Shown: positions 37,905 to 48,826 of the stretch, one piece after another
Layout: each line of letters begins with the position of its first letter
How positions within the stretch are numbered: the first letter of the stretch is position 1
From: Catenovulum agarivorans YM01
GTDB taxonomy: Bacteria > Pseudomonadota > Gammaproteobacteria > Enterobacterales > Alteromonadaceae
Length of the DNA: 64,000 nucleotides
NCBI RefSeq assembly: GCF_000281085.1
Contig: NZ_JH767525.1
Span: 87,157-151,156 of the forward strand
Direction of reading: 5' to 3'
The notes under the pieces: generated by a model
What the model was told of the DNA's origin: nothing
What the model saw: only the letters and a program-made list of their open reading frames with translations
Database searches by the model: none
Made by a program: the position numbers and the translations under genes

Positions 37905-40589
37905 TTAGATATTAAAACGTGCACCAATAAAGAACTGTTTACCAGTATGGTTGTATTCACGCATTAAATTCAAATCGCCGTCACCAGTGGTGTATAGACG
38001 CTCATACTCATCGGTTAAGTTAATCGCTTCAAAGGTAACTGTAATATTCTCAGTTACGTTGTAGAAAGCACTTAAATCAACGTGAGTTGGACCTGTTGTA
38101 CCGTGTTCAGCATTACCGTTACTACCGCTGAAATCAGTGATGTAGTCGCTACGATTATTCACAGAAATACGACCACCAAACTCATCTTGCTCATAATAGA
38201 AAGTGAAGTTATATGAATCTTCTGACAAACTATCAATTTCAGGCGCCTCTACATGCGTAAAGTTAGCAACCACACCAAAGTTTTCTAATATACCTGGCAA
38301 GAAAGTAAATGGTTGTTGATATAAAACCTCGTAGCCTTTTACATCTCTATCACCCACATTACCCGGCACACTGTGTTCGTACGGGATTGTGCGAGGATCT
38401 AGTGCCAACAATGGATCGTATTGCGGATCAGCATCAATAAACGGTAAATAGGCCGGATCAACCAGTTTGGTTTCTTTAGCCCCTTCGATATAGTCGTCCA
38501 GTTTTTTGGTGAAGTAAGTAACAGCAAATAGTGCTTCTGAATCGAAATACCACTCAAAACCAAGATCGAAGTTAGTTGAAACAAAAGGCGTTAAGTCTGG
38601 GTTACCACTACTTACTGTTGCATTTACATAAGAGAATGAAGGATTACCCGGGTTTAATGAACCTAAACTTGGACGTGTCATTGTTTTAGACACAGCTAGA
38701 CGCACTACCAAATCTTCAGTCGCATCTAAAGCTAAGTTTAATGACGGCAATACGTTGTTATAGCTGTTAGAAATAGCGACAGGGTCTGTTTGAATAAAAC
38801 CATTCGATGTTGTTTCAGTTTTAACATAACGAACACCTGCATTGGCTCGTAGTATAGTGCTACCTAATTCAAATTCAGAATCCGCTTGTGCATAAATTGC
38901 TGAGGTTTCTTCATTAACTTTCCAGCTTTGTGCACCACGAGGTGTCCAAGTTACGTCCAATAAGTCATCTTGAATTTTCGCAAAGTCTGCAACGATGAAA
39001 ATAGGTAAATCTTCACCTTCAAAACCTTTACCAAAGTCATCGTATGGCATCATCTCTGTATAGCCAACTGCTGAATCTTGGTCAGGGAAGCCATTGATTT
39101 GCTCTTCTGCGTAAGTAACAGTCCTATCATTATATGCAAAACCAGCTTTTAAGATAAAAGCATCCAAGTCATAAGTTAAATCTAACTTAGCTGTATCATT
39201 TTTACGTAATACATCAGTTGCTCTTAAACGACCATCAGATAAATTATAATTGGCAGGATCGTTATAATCGTAGTCGAAATAATTCAAAGAAGCTGTATTT
39301 GCACTATCACTAAAATCAAAACCAAATTTATGTTTTTGACCTGTCATATTGTAACGGTACTGTTCTGAACGCGCATCTGACTCAGCGGTACCCACCATAG
39401 CATTGAGTGAGATGTAGTCACTTAAGTGATATTTGCCTGACAATACATACTGTTTAAATTTAGTTTCAGAAATTTGTTGACGGCTTTCAATACGGTTTTG
39501 CACATTATTAAATACACCCGCTTCCACTTGACGACCGTTAGAGGCAATTGTAATTGACTCAGGCTCGATTTCATCAAAAGTACTTCTAAACATTTCAAAC
39601 ATATTGTACATAGTACGCTTGTTATCTAATGTAGAGTGTAATGCATCAAAGGTTAGCACCAAATCATCCGTTGGAGCAAACTGGATTGAGGTAGTCATAC
39701 CCAAACGGTCTTGTTCATTACCGAAAAAGTCTGGGCGAGGTAATCTTGGTGTCCATAAACAGTTATATAGATCTACTTGGGCGTCGTTAATTTCACATTC
39801 ATCAAATGCATAGTCACCGGAAATAGAGGGATTAGAATCAGCAGGGTAACCACCTGAGCCATCTTTTGCTGGGGTCGTCCAACGAACTGTACCAAAACCT
39901 TCTTGACGAACGGTTCTTTCAGATTTAGCAACAGAAAACAACACACCAAATTTATCGTCAGCAAATGTATTACTGATCATAAATGAAAGGCGCGGATCAA
40001 CTTCTTGAGTTACCGTGTTGTAACCACCTTGTGCAGAAGCTGCAACATGGAATCCACGTGAATCAAAAGGTTTAGCTGAGTACATATCTACGGTACCTGC
40101 AATACCGCCCTCTTCCGTCACTGCGTTAGCAGTTTTTTGAATATCTACTCGGTTAAACAATTCAGAAGCAAATACGTTAAAGTCGAAAGAACGGCCGCCG
40201 TTTACACCACCACCTGAGTCTGTACCATCTGTACTAGCTGGAACTTCCATACCATTTAGAGTTGTGCGAGTAAAACCTGGGCCTAAACCACGTAAGGTAA
40301 TTTGACGCCCTTCACCACCTTCACGTGAAATTGCAACACCTGGCACACGTTGAAGAGACTCAGCAATATTTAAATCTGGAAACTTACCAATATCTTCAGC
40401 TGCAATTGACTCCAGTGCATTTACAGATACTCGTTTAGTCGCTAACGATTTATTTAATGAAGAGCGAAAACCTTTTACTTCTATCGTTTCAACTTCTTCA
40501 GCATCAGCCGCGATTGAATAACTTGGGGCTGCACCCAGCCCTAGAGCAATACATATATAGCTTAATAACTTTTTCTTTTTGAATTGCAT
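37905..40589 (-). CDS. TonB-dependent outer-membrane receptor, carbohydrate type
   Basis: 894 residues with a signal peptide (about 1-28). The plug domain begins with a TonB-box-like VETIEVKGFRSSLNKSL, then AESLQRVPGVAISREGGEGRQITLRGLGPGFTRTTLNGMEVP, which is the pattern of the TIGR01782-type receptors abundant in marine Alteromonadales and Xanthomonads for oligosaccharide uptake. A 22-strand barrel follows, ending in Phe-Asn-Ile (FFIGARFNI). Pairing with a GH28 enzyme suggests galacturonate-containing oligomers as cargo (inference). A LacI-type palindrome overlaps its likely promoter. No inner-membrane transporter, lyase or regulator lies beside it. Confidence 0.93.
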   Translation of the reverse strand: MQFKKKKLLSYICIALGLGAAPSYSIAADAEEVETIEVKGFRSSLNKSLATKRVSVNALESIAAEDIGKFPDLNIAESLQRVPGVAISREGGEGRQITLRGLGPGFTRTTLNGMEVPASTDGTDSGGGVNGGRSFDFNVFASELFNRVDIQKTANAVTEEGGIAGTVDMYSAKPFDSRGFHVAASAQGGYNTVTQEVDPRLSFMISNTFADDKFGVLFSVAKSERTVRQEGFGTVRWTTPAKDGSGGYPADSNPSISGDYAFDECEINDAQVDLYNCLWTPRLPRPDFFGNEQDRLGMTTSIQFAPTDDLVLTFDALHSTLDNKRTMYNMFEMFRSTFDEIEPESITIASNGRQVEAGVFNNVQNRIESRQQISETKFKQYVLSGKYHLSDYISLNAMVGTAESDARSEQYRYNMTGQKHKFGFDFSDSANTASLNYFDYDYNDPANYNLSDGRLRATDVLRKNDTAKLDLTYDLDAFILKAGFAYNDRTVTYAEEQINGFPDQDSAVGYTEMMPYDDFGKGFEGEDLPIFIVADFAKIQDDLLDVTWTPRGAQSWKVNEETSAIYAQADSEFELGSTILRANAGVRYVKTETTSNGFIQTDPVAISNSYNNVLPSLNLALDATEDLVVRLAVSKTMTRPSLGSLNPGNPSFSYVNATVSSGNPDLTPFVSTNFDLGFEWYFDSEALFAVTYFTKKLDDYIEGAKETKLVDPAYLPFIDADPQYDPLLALDPRTIPYEHSVPGNVGDRDVKGYEVLYQQPFTFLPGILENFGVVANFTHVEAPEIDSLSEDSYNFTFYYEQDEFGGRISVNNRSDYITDFSGSNGNAEHGTTGPTHVDLSAFYNVTENITVTFEAINLTDEYERLYTTGDGDLNLMREYNHTGKQFFIGARFNI

Positions 40590-40897
40590 AACGGTTTACC
40601 TTTAGGTTTATTTATTGTTAATAGATGCAATACATCTACCTTGTGCTCGATTACATGTTCAGCTAAAGCCTAGCTTAGATTTAAGCATATACGACAACTG
40701 CCACCGGTGGCAAATTTAAATTTACATTTTTTTAATACAAAGACCCATATTAAGCAAACTTTTGGTTATAAAGAAACCTAAAAGCAACTAAAACAACTGA
40801 CATCAGACAAGTTGATTTAAAGAAAAATAATTAAACATTAATTAACATTTTTTTTGTAAATGCGTGAGTAAATTTATTTTGTGATAAAGCTGAATTG
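40590..40897. other. 308-bp gap between acpS and the TonB receptor gene
   Basis: Very AT-rich. Apart from the operator/promoter at 40686-40713 it contains T/A runs (about 40730 and 40850) and no open frame with a ribosome site. I see no clear terminator for acpS. Confidence 0.6.
40686..40713 (-). promoter_or_regulatory. Candidate promoter with LacI-type operator for the TonB receptor
   Basis: TGCCACCGGTGGCA (40699-40712) is a perfect 14-bp palindrome with a central CG, as in LacI/GalR-family operators. On the minus strand TTGCCA (40708-40713) is a good -35, and after 16 bases TATATG (40686-40691) is a fair -10, placing the operator over the -35. Repression by an unlinked LacI-family sugar regulator is inferred. 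Confidence 0.6.
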
Positions 40898-41257
40898 CTA
40901 TTTCTCTAACACTACAGTCGCTACGGCGTAGTTTTTTTCATCAGAGATAGAAAGATGGCAGCTAACTTGACCAGCAATTTCCAGCGCTTTGCCAGTTAAA
41001 CTAAGTAGTGGTGCACCTAATTCATTATTGGTGATCAGGAAATCTTGAAAACTGACACCTTGGGCGATGCCAGTACCTAAGGCTTTAGCCGCTGCTTCTT
41101 TAGCAGCCCAACGTTTGGCTAAAAATCTATAGGCTTGTTTGTGGGTGGTGAAAAGTACAAATTCGTCTTTGGTTAAAACACGCCTTGCAATAGCATTAAC
41201 ATTAGCCGTATCAAAACGGCTAATTTCAACTATGTCTGTGCCTAAACCAACTATCAC
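40898..41257 (-). CDS. acpS: Holo-[acyl-carrier-protein] synthase
   Basis: Transfers 4'-phosphopantetheine from CoA to ACP. The 119-residue product opens IVGLGTDIVEISRF (with the Mg-binding Asp8) and has RFLAKRWAAKEAAAKALGTGI, the second conserved motif. Last gene of the lepA-acpS run, 8 bases after pdxJ, the usual gammaproteobacterial pair. Confidence 0.97.
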   Translation of the reverse strand: MIVGLGTDIVEISRFDTANVNAIARRVLTKDEFVLFTTHKQAYRFLAKRWAAKEAAAKALGTGIAQGVSFQDFLITNNELGAPLLSLTGKALEIAGQVSCHLSISDEKNYAVATVVLEK

Positions 41258-41265
41258 AATACTAC

Positions 41266-41997
41266 CTAGAGTCTTGCTTCAACCATAAGTTGACGCATGT
41301 CGCGAATGGCTTTTTCTAAACCATCAATCGCAGCACGGGCAATAATTGCATGACCTATGTTCAACTCAATCATTTGTGGAATTTCCGCAATAGGTTTAAC
41401 GTTATGATAATTTAAACCATGGCCTGCATTTACTTTTAAGCCGATAGAATCAGCAAAAGCAGCCGCTTCTTTAATTCGCGCAAGTTCTGCATCACGTTCA
41501 GCTTCGGTTTCAGCATCCGCATAACCACCAGTGTGAATTTCAATATAAGGCGCACCAGTGCGTTTAGCTGCTTCTATCTGCATTTTATCCGCATCAATAA
41601 ACAAGGAGACTTGTGTGCCATTAGCAGCTATTCGCTCAACCGCTGAGGCGATTTTCTTTTCTTGGCCAGCAACGTCTAAACCACCTTCTGTGGTTAACTC
41701 TTCGCGCTTTTCTGGCACCAAACAACAAAATGCAGGATTAATTTGTTGGGCAATACCTATCATCTCTTCAGTAACCGCCATTTCAAGGTTTAAACGTGTT
41801 TGCACAGTGCGCGCGAGTATTTCAACGTCTCTGTCTTGAATGTGGCGGCGATCTTCACGCAAATGTACAGTAATGCCATGTGCACCAGCGTGTTCAGCTA
41901 CTGCTGCAGCGTGTACAGGATCAGGAAAATCAGTACCACGTGCTTGGCGAATTGTAGCGATATGATCGATATTTACACCTAATAAAACTTCTTTCAT
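41266..41997 (-). CDS. pdxJ: Pyridoxine 5'-phosphate synthase
   Basis: Closes the ring of pyridoxine 5'-phosphate from deoxyxylulose 5-phosphate and 3-amino-1-hydroxyacetone phosphate. The 243-residue TIM barrel has [49 protein letters not shown] and [15 protein letters not shown] 41997 matches homologous starts and has GAGAAC upstream; an in-frame ATG 24 bases earlier is unlikely. Confidence 0.97.
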   Translation of the reverse strand: MKEVLLGVNIDHIATIRQARGTDFPDPVHAAAVAEHAGAHGITVHLREDRRHIQDRDVEILARTVQTRLNLEMAVTEEMIGIAQQINPAFCCLVPEKREELTTEGGLDVAGQEKKIASAVERIAANGTQVSLFIDADKMQIEAAKRTGAPYIEIHTGGYADAETEAERDAELARIKEAAAFADSIGLKVNAGHGLNYHNVKPIAEIPQMIELNIGHAIIARAAIDGLEKAIRDMRQLMVEARL

Positions 41998-42035
41998 TTT
42001 GTTCTCTTTATCCGTTTTCAATATGAGCGAGCAAG

Positions 42036-42764
42036 CTATTTTTTTGGCTGAATAAACAGCGCCCGGCTCTTTAATTTTTTATGCCCTAATAGTTGATCAA
42101 GCCAATAACGCATTAACTGTTTAGTTTGAGCTAAATCGTCTTTATTGGAAAAGTCACGCTGGGCGATTTTATGAATCAGTTGACCACTGCAAACAATCGG
42201 CGTTTGTAATACAGGTTTAGACACCCAGCCAGTATCGGCGACAAAATAATAAGATTTGTTGGCATCAATTTTAGTTTGTTCATCCGCACTATGCAAAAAG
42301 TCTGGCATTAAACCCAACTCGTCAATTAGCGACAGTTCAAAGTTTCTTAATAGCACAGCTAATGAAATGGCTGCTTGTGCTTCTGCTTGTTGTTGAATAT
42401 CCACTAAGTTTGCTATTGTCAGTTGGTACAATTCAAACAAACTATGTTCAAACTCAACTCTTGGTAATAAGTGACTTAGCAGCTCATTAACATACATACC
42501 ACTATATAAAAAGTGGCCATGTAAATTATCAAAACTCTTGTCCAGCTCGTAACTGTTGACGAAAAACAGTTCGTTTTGCCCTTGTTTTAAACTGACTAAA
42601 TATAAGTTAAATAAACTGAGCGACGTGCCTTTTTTGCTTTTACGAAAAAAAACACTGACACGGCCACTCTGTTCACAAAGAAAATCACCGATAAAGGAGT
42701 TTTCACGGTAAGGTTTACAATGCAGTAGCATTGCCCGCTGCAAGTTAGCTGAAGTCATCTCCAT
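42036..42764 (-). CDS. recO: DNA repair protein RecO
   Basis: Helps RecR load RecA on SSB-coated gaps. 242 residues: an N-terminal OB fold ([38 protein letters not shown]) and a helical C-terminal part ([22 protein letters not shown]). Zinc-finger cysteines found in some RecO proteins are not apparent, as in Escherichia. The start overlaps era by 20 bases; an ATG two codons further (42758) is an alternative. Confidence 0.95.
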   Translation of the reverse strand: MEMTSANLQRAMLLHCKPYRENSFIGDFLCEQSGRVSVFFRKSKKGTSLSLFNLYLVSLKQGQNELFFVNSYELDKSFDNLHGHFLYSGMYVNELLSHLLPRVEFEHSLFELYQLTIANLVDIQQQAEAQAAISLAVLLRNFELSLIDELGLMPDFLHSADEQTKIDANKSYYFVADTGWVSKPVLQTPIVCSGQLIHKIAQRDFSNKDDLAQTKQLMRYWLDQLLGHKKLKSRALFIQPKK

Positions 42765-43659
42765 AACCTAAGCTACGTAATGCTCTTTCGTCGTCAGCCC
42801 AACCTGATTTTACTTTAACAAACAGTTCTAAATAAACTTTGCAGCCTAACATGCGCTCAGCGTCTAACCGCGCATCTCGACCTATGGTTTTAATTTTTTC
42901 ACCACCTTTGCCTATGACAATACGCTTTTGTGCATCACGGCTAACCAATATAGCCGCGTGTACTTTTAGAACACCATTGGCTTGAGTTTGCCAGCGCTCT
43001 ATTTCTACTGCAGTATCGTAAGGTAATTCATCACCTGTATTGCGCATTACTTTTTCACGAATCAGTTCGCTTATCATAAAACGTGATGATCTGTCAGTGA
43101 AATAATCTTCCGGGAAATAATGTTCACACGGCTGCAAGCTCTTTTCGACCAGTTTTTCAACTGTGTCTATATGCTCACCTTTAGTCGCGGATACAGGAAT
43201 AATATCTTTGAAGTCATGTTTAGCGGCTAAAAACTGTAAATGAGGTAATAAACTGGCTTTGTCTTTAACGTTATCAACTTTGTTAATCAATAATACACAG
43301 GGTGCGCCTGACTGCTTGATGCGCTTTAACACCATTTCGTCATCGTCTAACCAATGTGTACCTTCAACCATAAAGAGTACCAGTGCAACATCACCTAATG
43401 AGCTGTGCGCAGCACGATTCATTAAACGGTTAATTGCACGTTTTTCGTCTGAATGTAACCCTGGGGTATCTATATATACGGTTTGATATTTACCTTGAGT
43501 GTGAATACCTAATACACGGTGACGAGTCGTTTGTGGTTTTTTAGAAGTAATACTAACTTTTTGCCCAACAATACGGTTAATTAAGGTTGATTTACCTACG
43601 TTGGGGCGACCTACTATGGCAACAAAACCACAATAAGTATCTAAATTATCTAATGTCAT
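42745..43659 (-). CDS. era: GTPase Era
   Basis: Binds 16S rRNA 3' end in 30S maturation. G1 [18 protein letters not shown], switch [18 protein letters not shown]3 DTPGLH, G4 NKVD, and a C-terminal KH domain ([31 protein letters not shown]). ATG 43659 matches the family; the slightly longer frame starts with TTG. Overlaps recO and lies 14 bases after rnc. Confidence 0.97.
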   Translation of the reverse strand: MTLDNLDTYCGFVAIVGRPNVGKSTLINRIVGQKVSITSKKPQTTRHRVLGIHTQGKYQTVYIDTPGLHSDEKRAINRLMNRAAHSSLGDVALVLFMVEGTHWLDDDEMVLKRIKQSGAPCVLLINKVDNVKDKASLLPHLQFLAAKHDFKDIIPVSATKGEHIDTVEKLVEKSLQPCEHYFPEDYFTDRSSRFMISELIREKVMRNTGDELPYDTAVEIERWQTQANGVLKVHAAILVSRDAQKRIVIGKGGEKIKTIGRDARLDAERMLGCKVYLELFVKVKSGWADDERALRSLGYGDDFS

Positions 43660-43673
43660 AAGTACCAATCAGC

Positions 43674-44339
43674 TTATGTGAGTTGATTTAACATAGCACG
43701 AGCAGCTTCTTGCTCGGCTTTACGGCGGCTAGAACCTTTGCCATGAGTTTGCTGTGATTCACCAACCACACATTTAACGGTAAAAGTTTGTTTATGATCT
43801 TTACCCGTTATCGATTCCACTTGATATTCTGGTAGCTCTAACTTGCGCCCTTGCAACCACTCCTGCAATTGAGTTTTTGCATCTTTTTGCGCTTGACCTG
43901 GCTTGAGTTTCGCTAAACGTGATTCATACCAAGTTAATATCAAATTTTTGATTGTAGCCATATCAGAATCTAAATAAATAGCGCCGATAATGGCTTCTAC
44001 CGCATCTTCTAAAATTGAGTTGCGTCTATGCCCACCACTTTTAAGCTCACCTGGGCCAAGGACTAAATATTCGCTGATATCAAAATTACGCGCTAATTCA
44101 ACTAAGGTTTCGCCGCGCACTAGGGTTGAGCGCATACGGCTTAAGTCACCTTCTTTACATTTTGGAAACTGCTGATACAAACGCTCAGCAATCACAAAAC
44201 TTAACACCGAATCACCTAAAAACTCTAAGCGTTCGTTGTGCTCGCCTTTCGCGCTTCTGTGGGTTAAAGCTTGAGCGAGCAAATCTATATTATTAAATTG
44301 GTAACCTAAAGTTTTCGACAAAGTGTGTAGATTATTCAT
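43674..44339 (-). CDS. rnc: Ribonuclease III
   Basis: Cleaves double-stranded RNA in rRNA processing. The 221 residues contain the signature [21 protein letters not shown] (about 35-55), the second acidic cluster [15 protein letters not shown], and a C-terminal dsRNA-binding domain ([12 protein letters not shown] ... [18 protein letters not shown]). Overlaps lepB by 8 bases. Confidence 0.97.
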   Translation of the reverse strand: MNNLHTLSKTLGYQFNNIDLLAQALTHRSAKGEHNERLEFLGDSVLSFVIAERLYQQFPKCKEGDLSRMRSTLVRGETLVELARNFDISEYLVLGPGELKSGGHRRNSILEDAVEAIIGAIYLDSDMATIKNLILTWYESRLAKLKPGQAQKDAKTQLQEWLQGRKLELPEYQVESITGKDHKQTFTVKCVVGESQQTHGKGSSRRKAEQEAARAMLNQLT

Positions 44340-45315
44340 TTACACTCTCTTGGCTCAATGCCGTTGCTTCAATTGCAGCACTGTCACTTGCACCCGGAAT
44401 TTTACCAATGCGGCTAAAACGAACATTCGTTGGGATCCACGAAGGCAAGGCACTGTCTTCATCACGGCCAAATTCAAAACTTGTCCAAATAAATACAGCT
44501 TTACCGACTAAATTAGCTTTAGGCACAAAACCCCAATAGCGACTATCTTCTGAATTGTCCCTATTATCACCTAAGACAAAATAGCTATCCTCAGGGACTA
44601 TCCATTCATCACGGCGTGCAGTTGCACTTTGGCGATAATATTGCGCTGTCATATCAGGTAAACGATAACTTAACAGTACGTCGTGTTTAACACCGGCTAA
44701 GTCTTCAACATATCTATCTAGCTTATATGGACCTTGTTGAAACTCTGCTCGCTCTACTAGCACTTTTTCCATTTCTTCAAATTTTTGTTCGCATTTTTCA
44801 ACTTGTGGGCAAGCTTTCTGAATATACAAATATTTATTGCGATAGATAATGCGATCACCCGGTAAACCGACTACACGTTTGATGTAATCTAAATTTGGAT
44901 TTTTTGGGAATTTAAATACAGCTATATCACCACGCTCTGGTGGATCAAACTCAACTAACATTTCGTTGGCAATTGGGTTGCGCAAACCATAGCTGTATTT
45001 TTCGACTAAAATAAAATCACCCACCAATAAAGTTGGCATCATAGAGCCTGATGGAATTTGAAAAGGTTCATACAAAAACGAACGCAACACAAACACAAAA
45101 GCGATAACAGGAAATACCGACTCAGCAAACTCAGCCACAGGGTGTTGTGGCGCGATACGACGTTTAACTTCGTCTTCTAAATCAAGTTGAGTTGCCCCAC
45201 TAGCGGCAGCCAGCTTTTGTTTGCGTTTTGGCGCCCATAACACTGCGTCTAGCAACCATATAAGTCCAGTTGTTACAGTGAGTATAAACAACAAAATTGA
45301 AAAATAACTGGCCAT
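44332..45315 (-). CDS. lepB: Signal peptidase I
   Basis: Removes Sec signal peptides at the outer face of the inner membrane. Two N-terminal hydrophobic segments (about 3-22 and 66-82), then catalytic Ser in [23 protein letters not shown] and Lys in [34 protein letters not shown] is the conserved box E. 327 residues, the long enterobacterial type. 21 bases after lepA. Confidence 0.97.
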   Translation of the reverse strand: MASYFSILLFILTVTTGLIWLLDAVLWAPKRKQKLAAASGATQLDLEDEVKRRIAPQHPVAEFAESVFPVIAFVFVLRSFLYEPFQIPSGSMMPTLLVGDFILVEKYSYGLRNPIANEMLVEFDPPERGDIAVFKFPKNPNLDYIKRVVGLPGDRIIYRNKYLYIQKACPQVEKCEQKFEEMEKVLVERAEFQQGPYKLDRYVEDLAGVKHDVLLSYRLPDMTAQYYRQSATARRDEWIVPEDSYFVLGDNRDNSEDSRYWGFVPKANLVGKAVFIWTSFEFGRDEDSALPSWIPTNVRFSRIGKIPGASDSAAIEATALSQESVNE

Positions 45316-45336
45316 TGTATTTCCTATAATTCCTAA

Positions 45337-47136
45337 TTACTTACCGAGTTTAAGTACAGCTAAAAACGCATCTTGAGGCACTTCTACATTACCCAATTGT
45401 TTCATACGTTTTTTACCTTCCTTCTGCTTTTGTAATAGTTTTTTCTTACGTGATACGTCACCACCGTAACATTTTGCGATAACGTTTTTACGCAACTGTT
45501 TAACTGTGGTTCGGGCAATAACATGTGCACCAATAGTTGCTTGAATTGCAATATCAAACATCTGTCTTGGAATAAGCTCTTTAAGCTTCTCAGCCATATC
45601 TCGGCCACGGTATTGCGCATTGTCTCTGTGGGTGATTAACGCCAATGCATCTACCCTGTCGCCATTAATTAAGATGTCGACTCGAACCATGTCAGATTCT
45701 TGGAATTCTTTAAAATTATAATCGAGTGACGCATAACCACGGCTGGTTGATTTTAAGCGGTCGAAGAAGTCTAAAACAACTTCTGACATTGGAATATCGT
45801 AAACCACGCTTACTTGGTTACCGTGATAAGACATGTTGCGCTGCACACCACGTTTTTCTACACACAAAGTAATCACACTACCTAAGTGCTCTTGAGGCAC
45901 TAAGATATTACATTCAGCAATTGGCTCGAAAATTTTCTCAATGTTATTGATAGGTGGCAATGAAGATGGATTATCGACCATCACAACTTCACCATTTTTC
46001 TGCTCAACTTTATACACTACGGTTGGTGCAGAGGTGATTAAGTCTAAGTCGTATTCACGCTCAAGTCGCTCTTGGATAATCTCCATGTGGAGCAAACCTA
46101 AGAAACCACAACGGAAACCAAAACCTAATGCAGTTGAACTTTCTGGTTCGTAGAAAAGTGACGCATCGTTTAGGCTTAGTTTACCTAAAGCATCACGCAA
46201 ATCTTCAAAATCATCACTTGAAATTGGGAATATACCGGCATAAACCTGAGGTTTAACCTTTTTAAAGCCCGGTAATGCTGTGGTCGCTGGGTTGCGTGCT
46301 GTGGTAATAGTATCACCGACTGGCGCACCTAAAATTTCTTTGATACCGGCAATTACATAACCTACTTCACCAGCTTTTAATACACCAGTTTTAGTTTGGT
46401 GTGGGGTGAAAATACCCACTTCGTCAACCACATAATCTTGTTTAGTTGACATAACCTTCATTTTTTCGCCCGAGCGCAACTCACCATGTTGAACACGTAC
46501 CAGTGATACAACTCCTTGGTAATTATCAAACCAAGAGTCAATAATCAAAGCTTGTAATGGCGCTTCTCTATCACCTTGTGGTGGCGGAATTTGTTTAACA
46601 ATAACTTCTAAAACATCATCTATACCAATGCCGGTTTTAGCTGAACAACGTACAGCGTCGATTGCATCAATACCAACTATGTCTTCAATTTCTTCTGCAA
46701 CACGCTCAGGCTCAGCTGCTGGCAAGTCAATTTTATTTAAAATTGGCACAACCTCTAAGTCCATTTCTATCGCAGTGTAACAATTGGCAAGTGTTTGTGC
46801 TTCAACACCTTGACCGGCATCAACAACCAATAATGCACCTTCACAGGCAGCTAATGAACGTGAAACTTCGTAGGTGAAATCGACATGTCCTGGGGTGTCG
46901 ATAAAGTTTAGCTGGTAAGTTTCACCATCTTTGGCTGTGTAATTCAAGGTTACACTTTGTGCTTTAATGGTAATACCACGTTCACGTTCAAGTTCCATTG
47001 AATCTAAAACTTGCGCAGCCATTTCACGGTCAGTTAAACCACCACAAGTTTGAATTAATCGGTCTGATAAGGTTGATTTGCCATGATCTATATGGGCGAT
47101 GATAGAAAAGTTACGGATGTTACTGAATGTGCTCAA
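45337..47136 (-). CDS. lepA: Translation elongation factor 4 (LepA)
   Basis: Ribosome-associated GTPase. 599 residues: G1 [15 protein letters not shown]2/G3 [10 protein letters not shown] and DTPGHVDF, G4 NKIDLP, EF-G-like domains, and the LepA-specific C-terminus ([27 protein letters not shown]). Standard position between rseC and lepB. Confidence 0.98.
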   Translation of the reverse strand: MSTFSNIRNFSIIAHIDHGKSTLSDRLIQTCGGLTDREMAAQVLDSMELERERGITIKAQSVTLNYTAKDGETYQLNFIDTPGHVDFTYEVSRSLAACEGALLVVDAGQGVEAQTLANCYTAIEMDLEVVPILNKIDLPAAEPERVAEEIEDIVGIDAIDAVRCSAKTGIGIDDVLEVIVKQIPPPQGDREAPLQALIIDSWFDNYQGVVSLVRVQHGELRSGEKMKVMSTKQDYVVDEVGIFTPHQTKTGVLKAGEVGYVIAGIKEILGAPVGDTITTARNPATTALPGFKKVKPQVYAGIFPISSDDFEDLRDALGKLSLNDASLFYEPESSTALGFGFRCGFLGLLHMEIIQERLEREYDLDLITSAPTVVYKVEQKNGEVVMVDNPSSLPPINNIEKIFEPIAECNILVPQEHLGSVITLCVEKRGVQRNMSYHGNQVSVVYDIPMSEVVLDFFDRLKSTSRGYASLDYNFKEFQESDMVRVDILINGDRVDALALITHRDNAQYRGRDMAEKLKELIPRQMFDIAIQATIGAHVIARTTVKQLRKNVIAKCYGGDVSRKKKLLQKQKEGKKRMKQLGNVEVPQDAFLAVLKLGK

Positions 47137-47275
47137 TTTTCACTCTCAAAAAAACTAAAATTACCAGCAAACTTATCTTTAATTAACCCAACTTTTATTG
47201 TTAGCGAGTAGGTGTATTTACTGGTATTTTCTTAAATACAGAAAAGTTGTCGGTATTATACACCTTATATGACAG

Positions 47276-47743
47276 CTATAAAGTTTTGTTTGCATCGCAG
47301 TGATATTGAATACCACCGACTGATTGCACAACATGCGGCAAAACTTGGGTTGATTTAAAGCGTTTTTGTAAGCCTTTAACTGAACGAAAAGCCAAGGTCA
47401 TCACCACTAAGCTCAGCAACAGCACCAATAATTCGTGCCAATTAAATAGTTGAGCGACTAATAGAGTTAACATAAAGCTGATAAGTGGCAAGCCGTATAG
47501 TAACCAAGAAGCCGCTAATAAGTTTTGTTCCGGTATTGCCACTGTCACCTCTTGCCCTACTTCAACATGCTCAGCGCATTCAACCAATACTCTATTGGTT
47601 TTTTTCGCCATTATGCTCGCCAACACACCAGTGCCACAGTTTTTGTTGTGTTGGCACGAGCCACAAGTGGTTTTAACTTGGCTTTGTATCCAAATAAGTT
47701 GCGGATTATAACGTTCAGCAACTATAGCTTTTTCGTACATCAT
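47276..47743 (-). CDS. rseC: SoxR-reducing / sigma-E regulatory protein RseC
   Basis: 155 residues. The N-terminal part carries the RseC/MucC cysteine cluster TCGSCQHNKNCGTG, then two membrane helices (about 76-95 and 100-117). Known relatives modestly affect sigma-E signalling and help reduce SoxR. Fourth gene of rpoE-rseABC. An alternative start is the second Met one codon in. Confidence 0.9.
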   Translation of the reverse strand: MMYEKAIVAERYNPQLIWIQSQVKTTCGSCQHNKNCGTGVLASIMAKKTNRVLVECAEHVEVGQEVTVAIPEQNLLAASWLLYGLPLISFMLTLLVAQLFNWHELLVLLLSLVVMTLAFRSVKGLQKRFKSTQVLPHVVQSVGGIQYHCDANKTL

Positions 47744-47767
47744 AAGTTGGTGCAGCTCACTTTAAGT

Positions 47768-48826
47768 TTACTCTTTCCAACTGATCGCGTTCACAACTCG
47801 CTGCGCAGTTTCTGCCGGTATTTTGCCAATGACTGTCACTTCTGCTTGTTGAATTTGTTGGGTTAGATAACTGTTTGCGCCTGAGTTAAACGCCACAGGT
47901 TTAACCGATTCGCCTGATTTCATTTGTCTTAAATAAATTGAAAACCACACAACGCCGTCCGATAACATGACATAATCCACCAACTCTTTATTGGTACCAT
48001 ACAAAAAGTGGCGATCAACTTTAACTGGCTCAAAACCGGGTGGTACCCAACCAATTTGCCAATTCATATTTTGCATTGGCGCACTGTTTTTTATCATCAC
48101 AGCTTCTGGCAGTTCAGCTTTTTCAACCTCAGTTAAAATTTCACTCGGTTCATTAAATACCTGAATATTTGAAACTTGCAACTGCTCAAGAGCTTCGCCC
48201 TCTTCAGAGACAATTGCAGATTTAAGCAATAAACCTGTTTCTTCGTGCAACCACAACCAATAGTTATAACGCAAATTGTCTTTGGCAATAATACGCACAA
48301 GCCTTGCAGGTAATCCAGCGACGCGACTTTTGCCAACTAAGTGAAAATCATAACTCAAGCCGATTTGTTCTATATTGGCGCGAATAATTTCCGGCAAAGG
48401 GCCATCTGTGATAGTGTCTTTAATGCTGTAAGCTGGCTGCTCTGGTTGTAAGTAGGTAATTACTTGGTTTTTGCGAATCAGCTGCTGGCCTGGCCCATTG
48501 AGTGCAGTTAATACTTCAACTTCATGTTCATTAACTAAACCATGAAACCAACGCCAAGGGTCAGCTTTGTTGCCATTAACCACGACAAAAGAAATTTCAT
48601 AATTGAGCGACTGCGAAGACTCTTGCATACGCAGCAACCAATCATACGCTTCGTTGTTATTTGCTTTTAAACCCAAATGGACAAATAGCAAACTAAAAAT
48701 ACTCGCCCTTAAAAAAACAAACCACCAAGCCCTGAGGTGTTGGTGGTTGTTAGAGCGCACTTGATTAGTTGCGCTCTGTGTTGGCTGAGTATTCGTCAAA
48801 TTATTGAGTTGTTTCAGACGAATCAC
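47768..48826 (-). CDS. rseB: Sigma-E regulatory protein RseB (periplasmic)
   Basis: Binds RseA in the periplasm and shields it from DegS until lipoprotein or LPS signals arrive. MucB/RseB fold: SLNYEISFVVVNGNKADPWRWFHG, ITYLQPEQPAYSI, SYDFHLVGKSRVAGLPARLVRIIAKDNLRYNYWLW, WVPPGFEPV, VTVIGKIPAETAQRVVNAI. The longest frame has a 34-residue polar tail before the signal-like hydrophobic segment; GTG 48760, 22 codons in, would give a more normal signal peptide. Overlaps rseA. Confidence 0.92.
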   Translation of the reverse strand: MIRLKQLNNLTNTQPTQSATNQVRSNNHQHLRAWWFVFLRASIFSLLFVHLGLKANNNEAYDWLLRMQESSQSLNYEISFVVVNGNKADPWRWFHGLVNEHEVEVLTALNGPGQQLIRKNQVITYLQPEQPAYSIKDTITDGPLPEIIRANIEQIGLSYDFHLVGKSRVAGLPARLVRIIAKDNLRYNYWLWLHEETGLLLKSAIVSEEGEALEQLQVSNIQVFNEPSEILTEVEKAELPEAVMIKNSAPMQNMNWQIGWVPPGFEPVKVDRHFLYGTNKELVDYVMLSDGVVWFSIYLRQMKSGESVKPVAFNSGANSYLTQQIQQAEVTVIGKIPAETAQRVVNAISWKE

